This document shows positions 1 to 9,892 of a stretch of DNA of 64,000 nt, piece by piece; the stretch's first letter is position 1, and each line of letters begins with the position of its first letter. The position numbers were made by a program, and so were the translations under genes. This stretch comes from Ostrinia nubilalis. Its lineage: Eukaryota > Arthropoda > Insecta > Lepidoptera > Crambidae. The notes under the pieces are model-generated. The model did not search any database. It was given only the letters and a program-made list of their open reading frames with translations, and was not told the origin of the DNA. The DNA is taken from assembly GCF_963855985.1 (NCBI RefSeq), contig NC_087106.1, positions 3,145,001 through 3,209,000 of the forward strand, given 5' to 3'.

Positions 1-690
1 CTTCTGCTCTTTTCAATTTCATGCCGATTACAACAGTTTGTCCCTATTCGCTTTGGCTCATCCATCCCCAAAATTAAGGTGATTCAATCCACTGCGATTG
101 TTAGGGAGGATATTTCTTTTATCACAGCATCCTTCGATGTTAGGAATAGAGACAGACAAACAAAATACCTTTTCAGGTAAAAAACATTATCAAATTGTAA
201 TTTCATTTATTTTTCACCCTGGTTGCTCTGCCAAAATCTTGCAAGCCTTCAATCTGATCATATTTTTTGGAATAGACATTTCATCAAATAGCTAGTACGC
301 AGGATCTCTCTTAAATTGTGGGACATTCTGGAACACATCCTTTTGCAGTCTTTTGGTTTGTAGTGGTGCATCTATTAAAGATGTGTAGGGTGAGATATCT
401 TTCTGCATTGGCAAGTCAATGAACTAACTTTGTGGCATTTTTGTTTACTTTCAAATTTTCGGAAAAATATTGATTTTACAGGATGTCATAGAAATCAATG
501 TCAAGCCGCAAATGGGTGGACAACATACGCATAGATGGTAAAAGTCTTCAGAAAAATCTCAAAAAGAATAAAAAACAATGTAATTTTTAATAGTGAAAAA
601 TTTTTGAAGCAATATAAAAGGTCAACTGAACAGTAAACTGATAGCTAGTGAGACTCGTGCGTGATGTTGGTGAAATAAAAAATAATTATT
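1..690. other. Unassigned AT-rich stretch
   Basis: No coding region, repeat boundary or RNA gene could be recognised here. One short plus-strand open frame near 98-295 has no protein-like composition and I treat it as chance. Confidence 0.4.
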
Positions 691-957
691 TTAGGTTTTG
701 AAATTGTATTTAGAATAACTGTGATCAAGAAGACAGACGCTAGATAATGGAGAAAAATCACTATCCGATGAATCTGAATCATCACTTATGCTGTCTGATT
801 CTGTATCAGACTCGTCAACTTTAAATTTATCAATTTCAGAGTCCACAGATGGTCCTGTTTCATAATACTTACTTATCTTCCAAACGATGCACATGTTCAC
901 ATTCACACTGCTTTTGCCATGTTCTGAAGTAATTGATTTAAATGCATCTTCAGTCAA
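691..957 (-). pseudogene. Acidic, Ser/Asp-rich coding fragment, possibly transposase-derived
   Basis: An 88-codon minus-strand frame. Its first third (TEDAFKSITSEHGKSSV) reads like structured protein, and its second half is a strongly acidic Asp/Ser/Glu run. The frame lies downstream, on the same strand, of the CENP-B-type relic at 1319-1535, so it may be a later exon of that decayed transposase. Acidic tails occur in pogo/Tigger and jerky-like proteins, but no catalytic motif is visible here. A solitary chance ORF cannot be excluded. Confidence 0.3.
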
Positions 958-1318
958 TTTTACAATATTGCCAACTTATTTGTTTTTTTTATACTTCTAA
1001 AACGTGTGATAACCGTCGAGTATCACATGGTAACTTTAAAGTTTCACCAGCGTTATTTTCCTTCACTATTTGCGCAAGTAAATTATGTTAAAACTTGACT
1101 CTTTTTTATCGTATTGACTGCCATATTTTTACAAGCGTCAAATACTTCAATTTTGATGGGAACATAACTTAAGGAGAGAAATGAGCAAGACCAATTTTAT
1201 AGGGATTTATCTCGCGTTTATTATCAATTAACCTATGACTAATTACAATATTAAAGCAGACAACCTCGCAAGTTACTGAGTCTATACAATAAAATATCAC
1301 AGCAATGTTAGGATCGGC

Positions 1319-1535
1319 TTATACAGATCTTGTGAGCACCTTTTTCTTTTCTTGATGGCGTTCCATGTAAAGTTTTGCCCACTTGTACCCAGGACTGTCT
1401 TTGAACACGGGAACTGTTTTGCCATTATCCAAGTATTTTTTAACTACATGTCTGAAATCTTGTACCTAAGCCAATTGGAATACCCATAACACTTAGCGCA
1501 AGCAAGTGGTCTCTGAAAATTATCTCTTCATCCAT
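1319..1535 (-). pseudogene. CENP-B/Tc5-type HTH fragment of a pogo/Tigger-like transposase
   Basis: From the ATG at 1535 the minus strand reads DEEIIFRDHLLALSVMGIPI. After a one-base frameshift it continues DFRHVVKKYLDNGKTVPVF and PGYKWAKLYMERH, ending at TAA 1319-1321. The spacing of a hydrophobic helix, then a KxYL segment, then PGxxWxxxFxxRH is that of the CENP-B-type helix-turn-helix that follows the psq domain in pogo/Tigger and jerky-like proteins. Such domains bind the transposon termini. A psq-domain relic lies on the same strand at 3310-3595, with gypsy-type sequence between, so the two may be parts of one transposase split by that insertion. The frameshift marks this as dead. Confidence 0.5.
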
Positions 1536-1537
1536 GG

Positions 1538-2194
1538 TTAAGCACGTAGGACGACCCACAGGTTTGTTGTGTTTATTTTAAGTTTATCATTAATCGTGCT
1601 TATTAGGTTGACGGCAACATCTTGCGGGTAATGTTGGTGGTTGGACAGCGGCGTTATTTGTGTGTTGTTCAAACTTGTCATCGATCTTGTTGTCAATCTT
1701 GCCGAAGACTTTCTTGTAGAACTTCTTCTTGCAATTTTTAAAGCAGCCTTAGACATATCCTCCTCTGCAGGTTGAAAATCGTAACTGCTAACGAACGTGT
1801 GAGTCATTCGGTCAATCCTTTTTAAAAGTGGGATGAGGCGCTCATCCAACTGTCCCTTTAAAGACCTATCATCTTCATCAGTAGCCTTAACACGGCTCAA
1901 CCGATGGAAAATATGGTTGCCTATGGTCTGCACGCGATTAAGTTTTTTGAGTAACAGGGGTTTCCTATTACAGAGCTTAAGCTCGTCTATTTTAGAAGAA
2001 ATAGTCCTAAGCTCAGCCAGTGCATCTCCCTCAAACACACTCACCTCATCACTACGTATATCCTGAGCCAAACGTCTAATTTGAGCACGCAACAACTCTA
2101 CAGTTTTTTCAGGCACAACATCTCGAATGGCAACCTCGTAAATCAATTCATCTTTGTTCAAAATGTTAAATCGGATAGGGCGTTCCTCTTTCAT
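1538..2194 (-). pseudogene. gag: Ty3/gypsy gag N-terminal fragment
   Basis: A 218-codon frame with a true ATG at 2194. The protein opens with a basic/acidic N-terminus followed by EVAIRDVVPEKTVELLRAQ and a long helical region with an IFHRLSRV segment. This is the layout of the N-terminal Gag of many insect Ty3/gypsy elements, a capsid precursor acting in cytoplasmic particles. Matrix-like helices occupy residues 1-130 and a Ser/Arg-rich linker 155-180. The capsid core, nucleocapsid knuckle and all of pol are missing, and the last 20 or so residues are probably foreign sequence past a deletion point. Upstream on the same strand are a tRNA-Lys-type PBS (2395-2412) and probable LTR sequence, so the orientation is internally consistent. 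Confidence 0.6.
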
Positions 2195-2394
2195 GTTGAC
2201 TTTACAAAATAATATTTTTAAACAAAAGAGTAAAGTAAATACAATATTCGGCTTATTGTGATATTAGTTACACACTACAGTATAATTGTACTTATTATAA
2301 TATTATAAAAGTAAAAAAAAACTTTAAGGTGACCAGCCAATTCGTCACTGAGCAATAGACCAGTGCCGGGGAGAATCTCCACGATCCCAACAAC

Positions 2395-2412
2395 GTCCCT
2401 GTTCGGGCGCCA
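2395..2412 (-). promoter_or_regulatory. Primer binding site, tRNA-Lys type
   Basis: The minus strand reads TGGCGCCCGAACAGGGAC, the 18-nt complement of a tRNA-Lys 3' end including CCA. It lies 200 bp before the gag ATG and immediately follows the presumed LTR end near 2413. This is a direct sequence match to a well-known PBS. Confidence 0.8.
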
Positions 2413-3170
2413 CGTAAATTGGAAAATTGCCGGGGCAAAATAAAAATATTTTTTAAACAATAACAATTTATTGTTTATTAACACAAGAAAAAAAAGAAGT
2501 GATTTTAAAAGGGATGGGTCGTTGGGCCGTTTGGCTGGTACCGATTAAGTACTTAAATTAAATTTAACGCGCTACTTCACCACTCGGCTCAACCCCCTTC
2601 ACACCCGTTGGGTGCAGCAGGCGTCCGGCACAGCAGATCAGCCGGTGCCAAACAAAACAGCCGGTGCCGAACACCTTTTAGCTGCTGGTGCCATACATCT
2701 CCTGCTATGGAGGCATCATCCAGCAACACACAGACAGCAACACGAAACAGCGCAGAGGCTCGCCAGCGAGCACTGCCCAACTGCCCAACCACACACAATC
2801 TTCAATAGTAGAACTCCAGCACGTGGCAGTGAGTCCATTAAAATCACCAAACAGCGGGATTTCGGTGTTCTCCCGAAATTCACTTCTTTCGTCAAGAATT
2901 ATGCGTGCCCTGGCCGTTTGCTTTGGGAATGGCACGATCAAGACACTATTCAGGATCGGGACACTACGACACCAGCAGCAGTACGACGATAGTGAGGAGT
3001 ACGCCCATGGTGATGTTGGTCATTGAGGCGCTGACGTATGATCCTTCGGAGCCCCCAGCGTTTTGGGATACCACGATTTCTTCCTTCCAGTCTCTGGTTC
3101 CCCAGTTTCCCATGATAGCAATGGTGATGGTTTAAGATGACGACGGCACGAGAGAAGTTGATTGATTGTA
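2413..3170 (-). mobile_element. Probable 5' LTR and flank of the minus-strand gypsy element
   Basis: The sequence upstream of the PBS should be the 5' LTR. It contains an AATAAA signal (minus strand) about 70 bp before the PBS, as expected for R/U5. The outer LTR edge could not be fixed: no second copy is in the window and no clear TG...CA pair stands out. The 49-codon ORF at 2964-3113 falls inside this segment. Several overlapping short ORFs on both strands near 2600-3030 look like composition effects. Confidence 0.4.
2964..3113 (-). CDS. 49-aa membrane microprotein ORF in the gypsy LTR region
   Basis: The minus-strand ATG at 3113 opens a 49-residue frame ending at TAG 2964-2966. The protein starts MGNWGTRDWKEEIVVSQNAGG and ends in a hydrophobic stretch of about 13 residues (MGVLLTIVVLLLVS). 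The second-position Gly with a polar start is compatible with N-myristoylation, and the C-terminal stretch with membrane insertion. I recall similar MGN...VV.xQNAGG...TM small proteins in insect LTR elements, but cannot verify this here. Related proteins as I remember them have a longer basic tail after the membrane segment, so this may be truncated. Function is unknown. Confidence 0.4.
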   Translation of the reverse strand: MGNWGTRDWKEEIVVSQNAGGSEGSYVSASMTNITMGVLLTIVVLLLVS

Positions 3171-3309
3171 AAAAGGTGAGGTGTTGGTTGGGTGGAATTA
3201 GTTTAGATAATAATTAAAGTTCATGCTTCGCTAATGATTAGAATTTGCACATTTTAGGTACCTATATTATCCTACATTTTGTAAGCTTTTCATTAACTTA
3301 ATGCACCTG

Positions 3310-3595
3310 ATCTTATTTTATTAATGGTTTCTTCCAACATCTCCTGCGTGTAATTTGATATGGTGCCATATTTGCGCTCTTTAATATTATTTTTTCGCGA
3401 CCTTCTTTACATAGACGAAAACGCGGGCCAGGTTTATCAGTATGCAGGTTTTTCACTCTTTTCTATGGTCCGTCGAAGTATGCCAAATTCTTCTCAGCGT
3501 CGTAAGAAGTTATATTTTTGTTTTTAATTAAATCAACAGCCATTAATAGCATCTCTTCAGAGTAATTTTTGTAACTACGTGCTCCCAAAAGTCTT
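3310..3595 (-). pseudogene. Pipsqueak-type HTH (psq) relic of a pogo-like transposase
   Basis: Two short minus-strand stretches show psq-domain character. NYSEEMLLMAVDLIKNKNI lies at about 3500-3590 and YGTISNYTQEMLEETINKIR at about 3313-3375, in different frames with a stop and frameshifts between. The pattern (N)YxxExLxxAxxxIxxxxxS is that of the psq DNA-binding domain found at the N-terminus of pogo/Tigger-like transposases and BTB-psq factors. Two consecutive domains suggest a tandem psq or two overlapping copies. It is decayed and non-functional. Confidence 0.5.
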
Positions 3596-3632
3596 CTATT
3601 TCTTTTTAATAAATAACATACGATAATCAGCA

Positions 3633-3827
3633 TGTAAAGCCTGGTCCGTGAGCACGTAGAATTTTGTCCAATGACCTCAAGCTACCCATGTTGCTGTCGC
3701 GCTCGCACACTCACTGCGGGCGCCCGTCGCACAGTCGCGACAGCAATATACTTACGCGTGAGCGATAAGGATGGGTAGCTTGAGGTCATTGGACAAAATT
3801 CTACGTGCTCACGGACCAGGCTTTACA
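3633..3827. mobile_element. Foldback MITE, 195 bp, long near-perfect inverted repeats
   Basis: The left end TGTAAAGCCTGGTCCGTGAG is repeated inverted at the right end. The match runs about 55 bp inward on each side and includes a GGTAGCTTGAGGTCATTGGAC segment. A GC-rich centre of about 80 bp separates the arms. This is a classic short palindromic MITE. No clear target duplication was found, so the superfamily is open. Confidence 0.75.
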
Positions 3828-4434
3828 AGGGAGACAAATTGGTTTGCCGGGAGAATGGTCCTGCACACACAATATCCAGTCCAGTAGCGACCATATTCGT
3901 TTTAAATAGCCACCAACACCATCAGCGGGGCCTCTATCCCATGGCCCGCTTCAAAAAACGACCTCGTCATGGCTGAAAACCCGTACCGTAAAATGATGCA
4001 CCTTAAATCAAGTAAATTTTTCGTATTACAGCCATTACAGGCGTACAAAATCGTAGGCAATGTTGAATCTCAAGGACACAACTTTGCCTAGAAGAATATA
4101 TATCTCTGTAGGTTATTTATTAATCGTGTAGTTATTTTTTTCTGTTTATCACAAAAGACCGTTCTTGTGCCTTAAAGCCGTGTGTAGGCACTTCAAATTA
4201 GTATAGGAACACATCTTTGGAATCCTAATTTTTAGTAATACTTATTAAAAAATTCTATAATACCAACTTTAAACTAATATCAATAGGAACTTAATTGCAG
4301 GTGTTATAAAAACGAACACTATGCTAATACTGAGTAGTTAACAGAATACAATCCAACATACAAGTATCTACTGGTATTACAGACTCGTAAATATATTATA
4401 ATAATTAATATCACTGTATGTTATATTTTTCGAG
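3828..4434. other. Unassigned spacer
   Basis: About 600 bp of mainly AT-rich sequence. I see no coding, repeat or RNA signal that I can support. Confidence 0.4.
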
Positions 4435-5575
4435 ACTTAAATATGAATTGTCCTCGTCGGGTGATTTGGGGGTCAGGTAATACTGTAATAATGTCGTTTA
4501 AATCTTGTACAGCACAAACATCATCAATGTTAGGGTAAGTGAAGACTGTTCCCTTATTACACTTCGAATTTTTAACTTTTCTCGCAAATACAGTAGGAAT
4601 TTTATTATCTATACTTATAATAAATCTGTAGAGAGGTCAATTCTGTACATGAAATATATTTTCAAAATAACTATCAGGGGGTGATTAGTGATCGATACTG
4701 ATGCCAAAATGCAATCAGTAAAATTTTTGTCTGTCTGTCTGTCTGTCTGTCTGTATGTTCCATATAGAAACAAAAACCACTTGACGGATTTTAACGAAAC
4801 TTGGTACAATTATTCTTCATACTCCTGGGCAGGTTACAGGATACTTGGAATTCCCACGGGATCGGGAATTAGCGGGAAAATCCTTTTGTATGAAAAATCT
4901 AAACCGCTTAAGTTAGACGCTTGAAATTTGGCATGCAGGTACCTTAGTAAACTTAAAGCTTAGTTACAACAGGATATTGCAAAATTCCCATGGGAACGGG
5001 AGTTAGTGGGAAAAAACATTTGTATGAAAAAATCTAAACCGCGTAAGATATACTCTTGAAATTTGGCATGCAGGTACCTTAGTAAACTTAAAGCTTAGTT
5101 GCAACAGGATATTGCAAAATTCCCACGGGAACGGGAGTTAGCGGGAAAAAACATTTGTATGAAAAAATCTAAACCGCGTAAGATAGACTCTTGAAATTTG
5201 GCATGCAGGTACCTTAGTAAACTTAAAGCTTAGTTACAACAGGATATTGCAAAAACCTCACGGGAACGGGAGTTAGCGGGAAAAAACATTTGTATGAAAA
5301 AATCTGAACCGCGTAAGATAGCTGAAGGGGGGGGGGTAAAACGAGATCCACGCGCACGAAGTCGCGGGCGGCCGCTAGTTAATAAATAAATAAAACCTTT
5401 CCGATAAAGTGCTTAACACTTTTTTGTGAAGCGAATTTGACTATTACCCAACTGTGTTTGTCAAACCCTAGAGGATCCTCTACATGAAATTCAATATTGC
5501 TCAGGCCAAAAGGGCATACATTTTCTTGGTCTTCTTGTTCTTGTAAATATGTTTGAATATAATTGTCAATGGAAA
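4435..5575 (-). pseudogene. C-terminal domain of a jerky/pogo-like protein, split by a Helitron
   Basis: On the minus strand 5575-5379 encodes HSWVIVKFASQKSVKHFIGKV and 4607-4435 encodes GTVFTYPNIDDVCAVQDLND and ITRRGQFIFKS. Together they have the form of a small C-terminal module (WVxVxFxxKKSxxHxxGxV ... YPxxDDxxxVxxxDIxxxLPxPxxxRRGxxxF) that I recall at the end of many insect transposase-derived proteins. The two halves are separated exactly by the Helitron at 4608-5378. No catalytic domain remains. The family name is pattern recognition, not a search result. Confidence 0.45.
4608..5378 (+). mobile_element. Non-autonomous Helitron, complete ends
   Basis: The 5' end is TCTATACTTATAATAAATC. 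The 3' end is a GC hairpin (GCGGGCGGCCGC) followed by CTAG, inserted between A (4607) and T (5379), which matches the Helitron TC...CTRR rule with A/T target and no duplication. Inside are a (GTCT)n tract at about 4729-4755 and three to four tandem units of about 125 bp (key string ACGGGAGTTAGCGGGAAAA) from about 4850 to 5310. There is no Rep/helicase ORF, so it depends on a helper. Confidence 0.85.
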
Positions 5576-5629
5576 TGAAAATGGAATTGTTCGTTAGTAA
5601 CGAAAGCGAAAATCTCTGATTTTATCTCA

Positions 5630-5850
5630 TCTTGATGTTGTTGTAGAGATCTCCCTGCACAGCAAATCAGTTAAATACTGCCGACCTCTTAGCCGATAAC
5701 GAGGTACGACTGCTTGTATCAACCTTTGAAGTCTCAGGCCCTCTACAAAATTAAATGGCAAATTTTGTAGTGCCAGCATTTCAGCCACCAGTTGATCCAT
5801 TTATTCCATTTCTTTTTGTTTGATGTTATTATCGTCCCAGGAACCTCGAT
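5630..5850 (-). pseudogene. hAT (ZBED-like) transposase fragment
   Basis: The minus strand reads LVAEMLALQNLPFNFVEGLR then LQRLIQAVVPRYRLRGRQYL, followed after a frameshift by an IKSEIF-type helix. The pattern (A..nLPFnfVe..gFq.L...l.PrY.lpsR..l) is diagnostic of the hAT region between the BED finger and the RNase H core. An in-frame stop precedes it. About 70 codons survive, with no catalytic residues. Confidence 0.55.
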
Positions 5851-6393
5851 AACTCAATGATTCTGAAATGAGAGCTGTTTAACAATAAACTTTTAGCCTT
5901 AAATTTTCATGGAAAAATCCATGAAATCAGGAAAATGGTATTATTACGTGGGCGAGCTATCGGTTGGTCCTCCTCTCTCCCGGGCGGCGGCGGCATGTGC
6001 ATGGAGCGGGGTACGCGGAGTTGGTGCGGGCGGTAACAAGCGCCGTCTCGAAAGTTTTAGGGAGACGTTTGAACAAGGTTTTTTACTAATAAATTAATAG
6101 TAGTTAAAAGTTTCTTTATATTTTTCTTGTAATTGTTTTACAAAACCTCAAAATAGGCCCTAAGTTGGGTTTTAAGTATTTTAAATTATAATGGGTATGT
6201 TACAAAAATTTCACACAACATTTTTAATTTATTTTTAATGCCATGCACTGGGACGTTTCGTTTTAAAAAAGTTTCTTGGAAGACTCTCAAAGTATCACGG
6301 CTCGGATAACATAACCATTTCTTTTTTTAATTATATTATTTTCTTCTGAGTAACTCATTTGATTCGCTGTTAGTTTCGTCAAATACATTTTCT
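5851..6393. other. Unassigned, with a GC-rich patch
   Basis: A GC-rich block at about 5945-6060 (CGGGCGGCGGCGGCATG) sits in AT-rich surroundings and is unlike its neighbours. It may be part of a MITE or hAT end, but I could not find its boundaries. Confidence 0.3.
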
Positions 6394-7860
6394 TTACATA
6401 ATTTGCAACCATTTATTACATTTTTTAAACATTTTGTCAGAACCCAGCCGCAAACAACTACTTTGTGCCTTATCATTTATTACTTCATTTCCCGTTATAA
6501 TTTCTATATTTATTTCAATTTCTTCGTTGTTAAACTTCGTTGATAAGTTTCTCAGGAATATAAGAACTGGGCCTCTCGGCGAGGAAGAAGTCAAACGTTT
6601 GTTAACAATCATTTTTATCTTCTTCGCAGTTGCCCTGTAAGGAATGAGGCGTGCTATAATTATTATAACTCGAAATTTGAACCAGGACCCAGTTGAAAAC
6701 CCAGTTAAAATAATTGTTATTAAATTTAATTATATTAAATTTTAATAACAATTATTTGTAAGCACCGTCAAATGAAATGCTATTTGGCGTCACATTTCTT
6801 TAACTAATAGCTCTTAATATTCCCAAAAAAGTTTTCAACTGGGTCCTGGTTCAAATTTCGAGTTGATAACGAGTCAATTGAAAATTTTTCACGTTGGGTC
6901 TTCAAAATACTCTGCAGGCCTTCGATGGTTTTTATTAAATTTTGTACTGGACGGTTAGGTAAAGTTTGTAGAACTAACCTTATCACCATTTTTTTTTATG
7001 ATAAATTTCATTGTTTTAACAAAATATATTTCCTGTTCCCAGAGCAAATGATGTAGAGATCTTTTTCTTCTAACACACCCTTTGTAAATTTTGCCGTTGG
7101 GAATATGAAAATTGCTGCTATTTAGTGAATCGAATAATTTATCTATTAAAAGTACTACGGAAATGTTGTCGCGGTATTCTAAAGGTATATTACTTCTTGC
7201 TGTGTTCTTGCGCTCAAGTGTTCGGTTGCGACAACAGCACTATGGCTGAACACTTGAGCTGCAGCTTTCGCCTTCATTTTTTAAATTTTGTCTTTGTAAA
7301 TATGTTCGTCAGTCAGTTTTTGAGCGACTATCAATTACCCGTATGATTTATCTGCGGGATACAGCAGTTCAAAATATTCCCATTTTACATTTTTTTGTTT
7401 TGTCCGTAATAAATTAAATATTTATTATAAAAGACTGGTTCGCAACCCTATTAATAAATAAGGGACATCATAAATTGGTGTAATGGATTTCATATTCACA
7501 TTGAAGTGCCTGTACTTGTATTCGCTATCCTTTCTTAAATATTGAGCCCTAGTTTCATCTACAAGATCGTTTAAAACGGTAACAACGGTCACATACTGTG
7601 GCTATAATTTGCAAACCTTGTACATTTTCTATCATTTCTAATAACATTTTCTTGTGCGTCTTTCTTTAAACTTATTGGTAAAATAATAAGACACCGGTTG
7701 TTTAAAATTGGCTACAATGCTTTTTACCATGAACACCAAGACGTGATTCGCAATACGTGTTTTGCCGCATCATATGAAATGTTAGGTGTTATTGACATCT
7801 CGTCAAAGATAGGGTGCATATTTTTGCCTTGGGTGTTCATGGTTTTACTGTCTTTTCAAT
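6394..7860 (-). pseudogene. THAP/P-element-like transposase relic A
   Basis: Read from high to low coordinates, fragments appear in P-element/THAP9 order. An FDE motif (HPIFDEMSITPN) lies near 7800-7835. KSIVANFKQPVSYYFTNKF follows at about 7690-7740, then a VCDR-type stretch and IYDVPYLLIGLRTSLL near 7440-7480. The C-terminal STRNLNQDPVENFFGNIKS is at 6808-6865. These match the RNase H-like core and the conserved NQDPxENxFG insert of P-like transposases. Frameshifts and stops separate every block. An RTE LINE fragment abuts the upstream side at 7904. Three further relics of the same superfamily lie in this window (12600, 16512 and 23710). Confidence 0.65.
6668..6864. repeat. Inverted duplication of a transposase segment with an AT hairpin core
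   Basis: The segment AACTCGAAATTTGAACCAGG at 6668 on the plus strand recurs in inverse orientation at the other end (GTTCAAATTTCGAGTT, about 6848-6864). It is part of the NLNQDPVEN coding piece. Between the arms lies a near-perfect AT palindrome (AATAATTGTTATTAAA and its complement, about 6708-6753). Such a structure suggests a template-switch or foldback event in the relic. Confidence 0.6.
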
Positions 7861-7903
7861 TTTATCAAAAATGATTTTATTTATTCCAGACGTTATTTGA
7901 ACT

Positions 7904-8128
7904 TTGGACAACAACATTTACCAGATCGTCGGTCCACCTAGTAGGAGGCCTGCCCACGCTGCCTCTTCCAGTCCGTGGTCGCCACTCGAGAACTTTCCTG
8001 CCCCAACGGCCATCGTCTCTACGAGCTATGGGAAGAGCCTGGATGCGGGCAGCGCAGGACCGTTCATTGTGGAAAACCTTGGGGAAGGCCTTTGTCTAGC
8101 AGTGGACGTCATTTGGCTGAAACGACAA
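7904..8128 (+). mobile_element. RTE-type LINE 3' fragment with inverted 5' part
   Basis: From 8031 the plus strand encodes GRAWMRAAQDRSLWKTLGKA then, after a TAG, QWTSFG and stop at 8118-8120. This is the usual C-terminus of lepidopteran RTE-type reverse transcriptases. On the opposite strand, 8032 down to 7905 encodes RRDDGRWGRKVLEWRPRTG and GRPPTRWTDDLV, which in an intact element lies directly before it. The 5' piece is therefore flipped relative to the 3' piece, the signature of twin priming during target-primed reverse transcription. No intact domain remains. Confidence 0.7.
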
Positions 8129-8287
8129 CAACATTTGTTGGAGCTTTAGGTTTGTAGTCTTTGTAGGATGTTGAAATAGGGGCTTCTTTCTTCAATGACT
8201 AGCCATTATTAGGTGAACATTGGTTTTACTTCAATGTAAGTATACAATTAATTATACATTTATAGAAAATATTAAATTTTCAAGGCG

Positions 8288-8345
8288 AGAGTGAATAGGC
8301 ACTTACAGGGCAGATAGTGAATAGGCACTTACAGGGCAGATATGT
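8288..8345 (+). repeat. Tandem duplication, unit about 26 bp
   Basis: Two adjacent copies of GTGAATAGGCACTTACAGGG, each followed by CAGAT. They lie just downstream of the LINE fragment. Probably a simple replication-slippage duplication. Confidence 0.7.
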
Positions 8346-8369
8346 CCGTCCTTATCATGAATTATTATT

Positions 8370-9660
8370 ATGCGCGTGAGTACTAATCTGCGCGACCGTT
8401 GTCACCCCCTGTTGCTTGGCGCCCGGGGCGGACCGCCCCCACCGCTCCCACTCTCTGGATTCTCATTCAAGGTGGGTGTGGGTGGCTGTGGCGACTTCGG
8501 GGATTCAGGTGTTCCATGTTCCGGCAATAGGATCTGTGGCAAGGTGAACTCGTCCTGTAGTTTGTTGATGATAAATTTGTGGATATCTTCCCCTTCAAGA
8601 TCGTATGCGGTCGAGGGTTCATCCAGGAATTAGCAGGGCATTTGAGGGATGTTCAACATCAGCATCGCACCCATAATAAATCCAACCCCCAACAGTTGGA
8701 TGTTGCGCGTAGCCTGGGGTAAGATGACAAAATGGTAGCACAACTCTACCAAATATGGTGATGGTAACTCTGACTGTACAGACCATCTGGTGCTTGGGGA
8801 TTCCGTCAGCGAGGGTGATGCGCATCTCCTGTTCTTTGAAGAAGTACCCAGTTGACGTTACAAATATGAGGCAACATTTGATCTGGCTCCCGTGTCAATT
8901 TGGGCGGTTCCCTTAATATAACCAATTTGGATTCTGATCACAGGTCTCAGGTTCGGTTGGTGGCTGGCCTCCTCGTCGAACATTTTGGGCACCGGCTACG
9001 AATCACGCCAAGTTCTCCACAGCCATAGCATGAGAACTTCCTTTTTTCTACATGGGTCGAGAGTTTCTACATGGGTGGGCTAGTTCCAGCCCCTGCTTGA
9101 TCCGCCTTTGCCTTTTTCCTGTAGATCTCGACAGTGTGTCTGGCCAAACGGCAGAAACTAAATTTCTGTAGCTTGCCTGGCGTACAGTTTGGTCGTTCGG
9201 AAAGCTTCGTCTTTTCATTGACATGTCTCTCCACTTCTCTGGCTTTCTCCAGCAGTTCATCGAACGTGTGGACATGCTCTCGGACAATCTTCTCCCGAAT
9301 GTCGAACTGTATCTGCCCATAACACCAGGTCGATGAGCTGGTCTTCGACCAATATGTGGTTTTCAGGCAGCTGTGCGATCAGGGTTCTCTTTTCGGCTAT
9401 AAAGCACTCGGTCGTTTGGTTTGTCTGGCTGACCTTCACGATCTCCTGGTAGATGACGAATGGCAATTTCTTTGGGGGCAGAAGTATGTCTGAGCCTTGC
9501 GTCAAAGTCAGCCCATGTCCCGACCTGAGCAATATTGTTTAATGGCACAACAGTCCCATAGTTTTTAAAAACTTCTATGTATTCCACAGGTTTTAAAATG
9601 GTCTCCATACGCTTTATTTCTTTCTCAACAAGACCGAAAACCCGATCTGGTCGAATAAAT
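8370..9660 (-). pseudogene. Ty3/gypsy gag-nucleocapsid-protease fragment
   Basis: Minus-strand pieces in several frames read in order. Capsid is represented by VPLNNIAQVGTWADFDARLR and LPFVIYQEIVKVSQ, then KRTLIAQLPENH. A zinc knuckle follows (CYGCGELGVIRSRCPKC, near 8985-9040, with the usual His position altered). An aspartic protease start (IDTGARSNVAS, near 8870-8910) then leads into a VRVTITIFGRVVLP strand. A Pro-rich linker (SPKSPQPPTPT) lies near 8480-8530. Gag packages the genomic RNA and the protease matures it. At least three frameshifts join these pieces, and RT and integrase are absent. The capsid type differs from the gag at 1538-2194 and from that at 32.5 kb, so this is a separate family. 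Confidence 0.65.
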
Positions 9661-9892
9661 GAGTGACCGGGAATGGGGAAAACTAGCTCGACTGTTTTAA
9701 TTATTGACTGACAATAACAAACGCCCCATGGTCAATCATTCATTACAGATGCAATTTTTATGTGGATATTATATTTATGGAATAATAATAAAACAATTTT
9801 AAAACAGATTATTCATTTAATTTTTTCAATAAAATTTCTAGTTTAACTTTCTCTTGTGTGCGAGTTTTTAATTTTTCTTGTTCTAAAATTTT
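9661..9892. other. 3' flank of the Myb/SANT-like gene
   Basis: The frame of the upstream gene stays open for about 30 codons after its TAA, coding a Lys/Glu-rich helix (KILEQEKLKTRTQEKVKLE), and then closes. The remainder is AT-rich. Confidence 0.4.

Noticed and set aside
2590..3030. Overlapping 66-126-aa ORFs on both strands near 2.6-3.0 kb as genes
   Set aside because: Three frames are open together through a GC-richer block; likely composition within an LTR.
7727..7848. ACCATGAACACCAAG inverted repeat as a MITE
   Set aside because: It lies within P-like coding (FDE region) and lacks terminal structure; probably a local duplication or chance.
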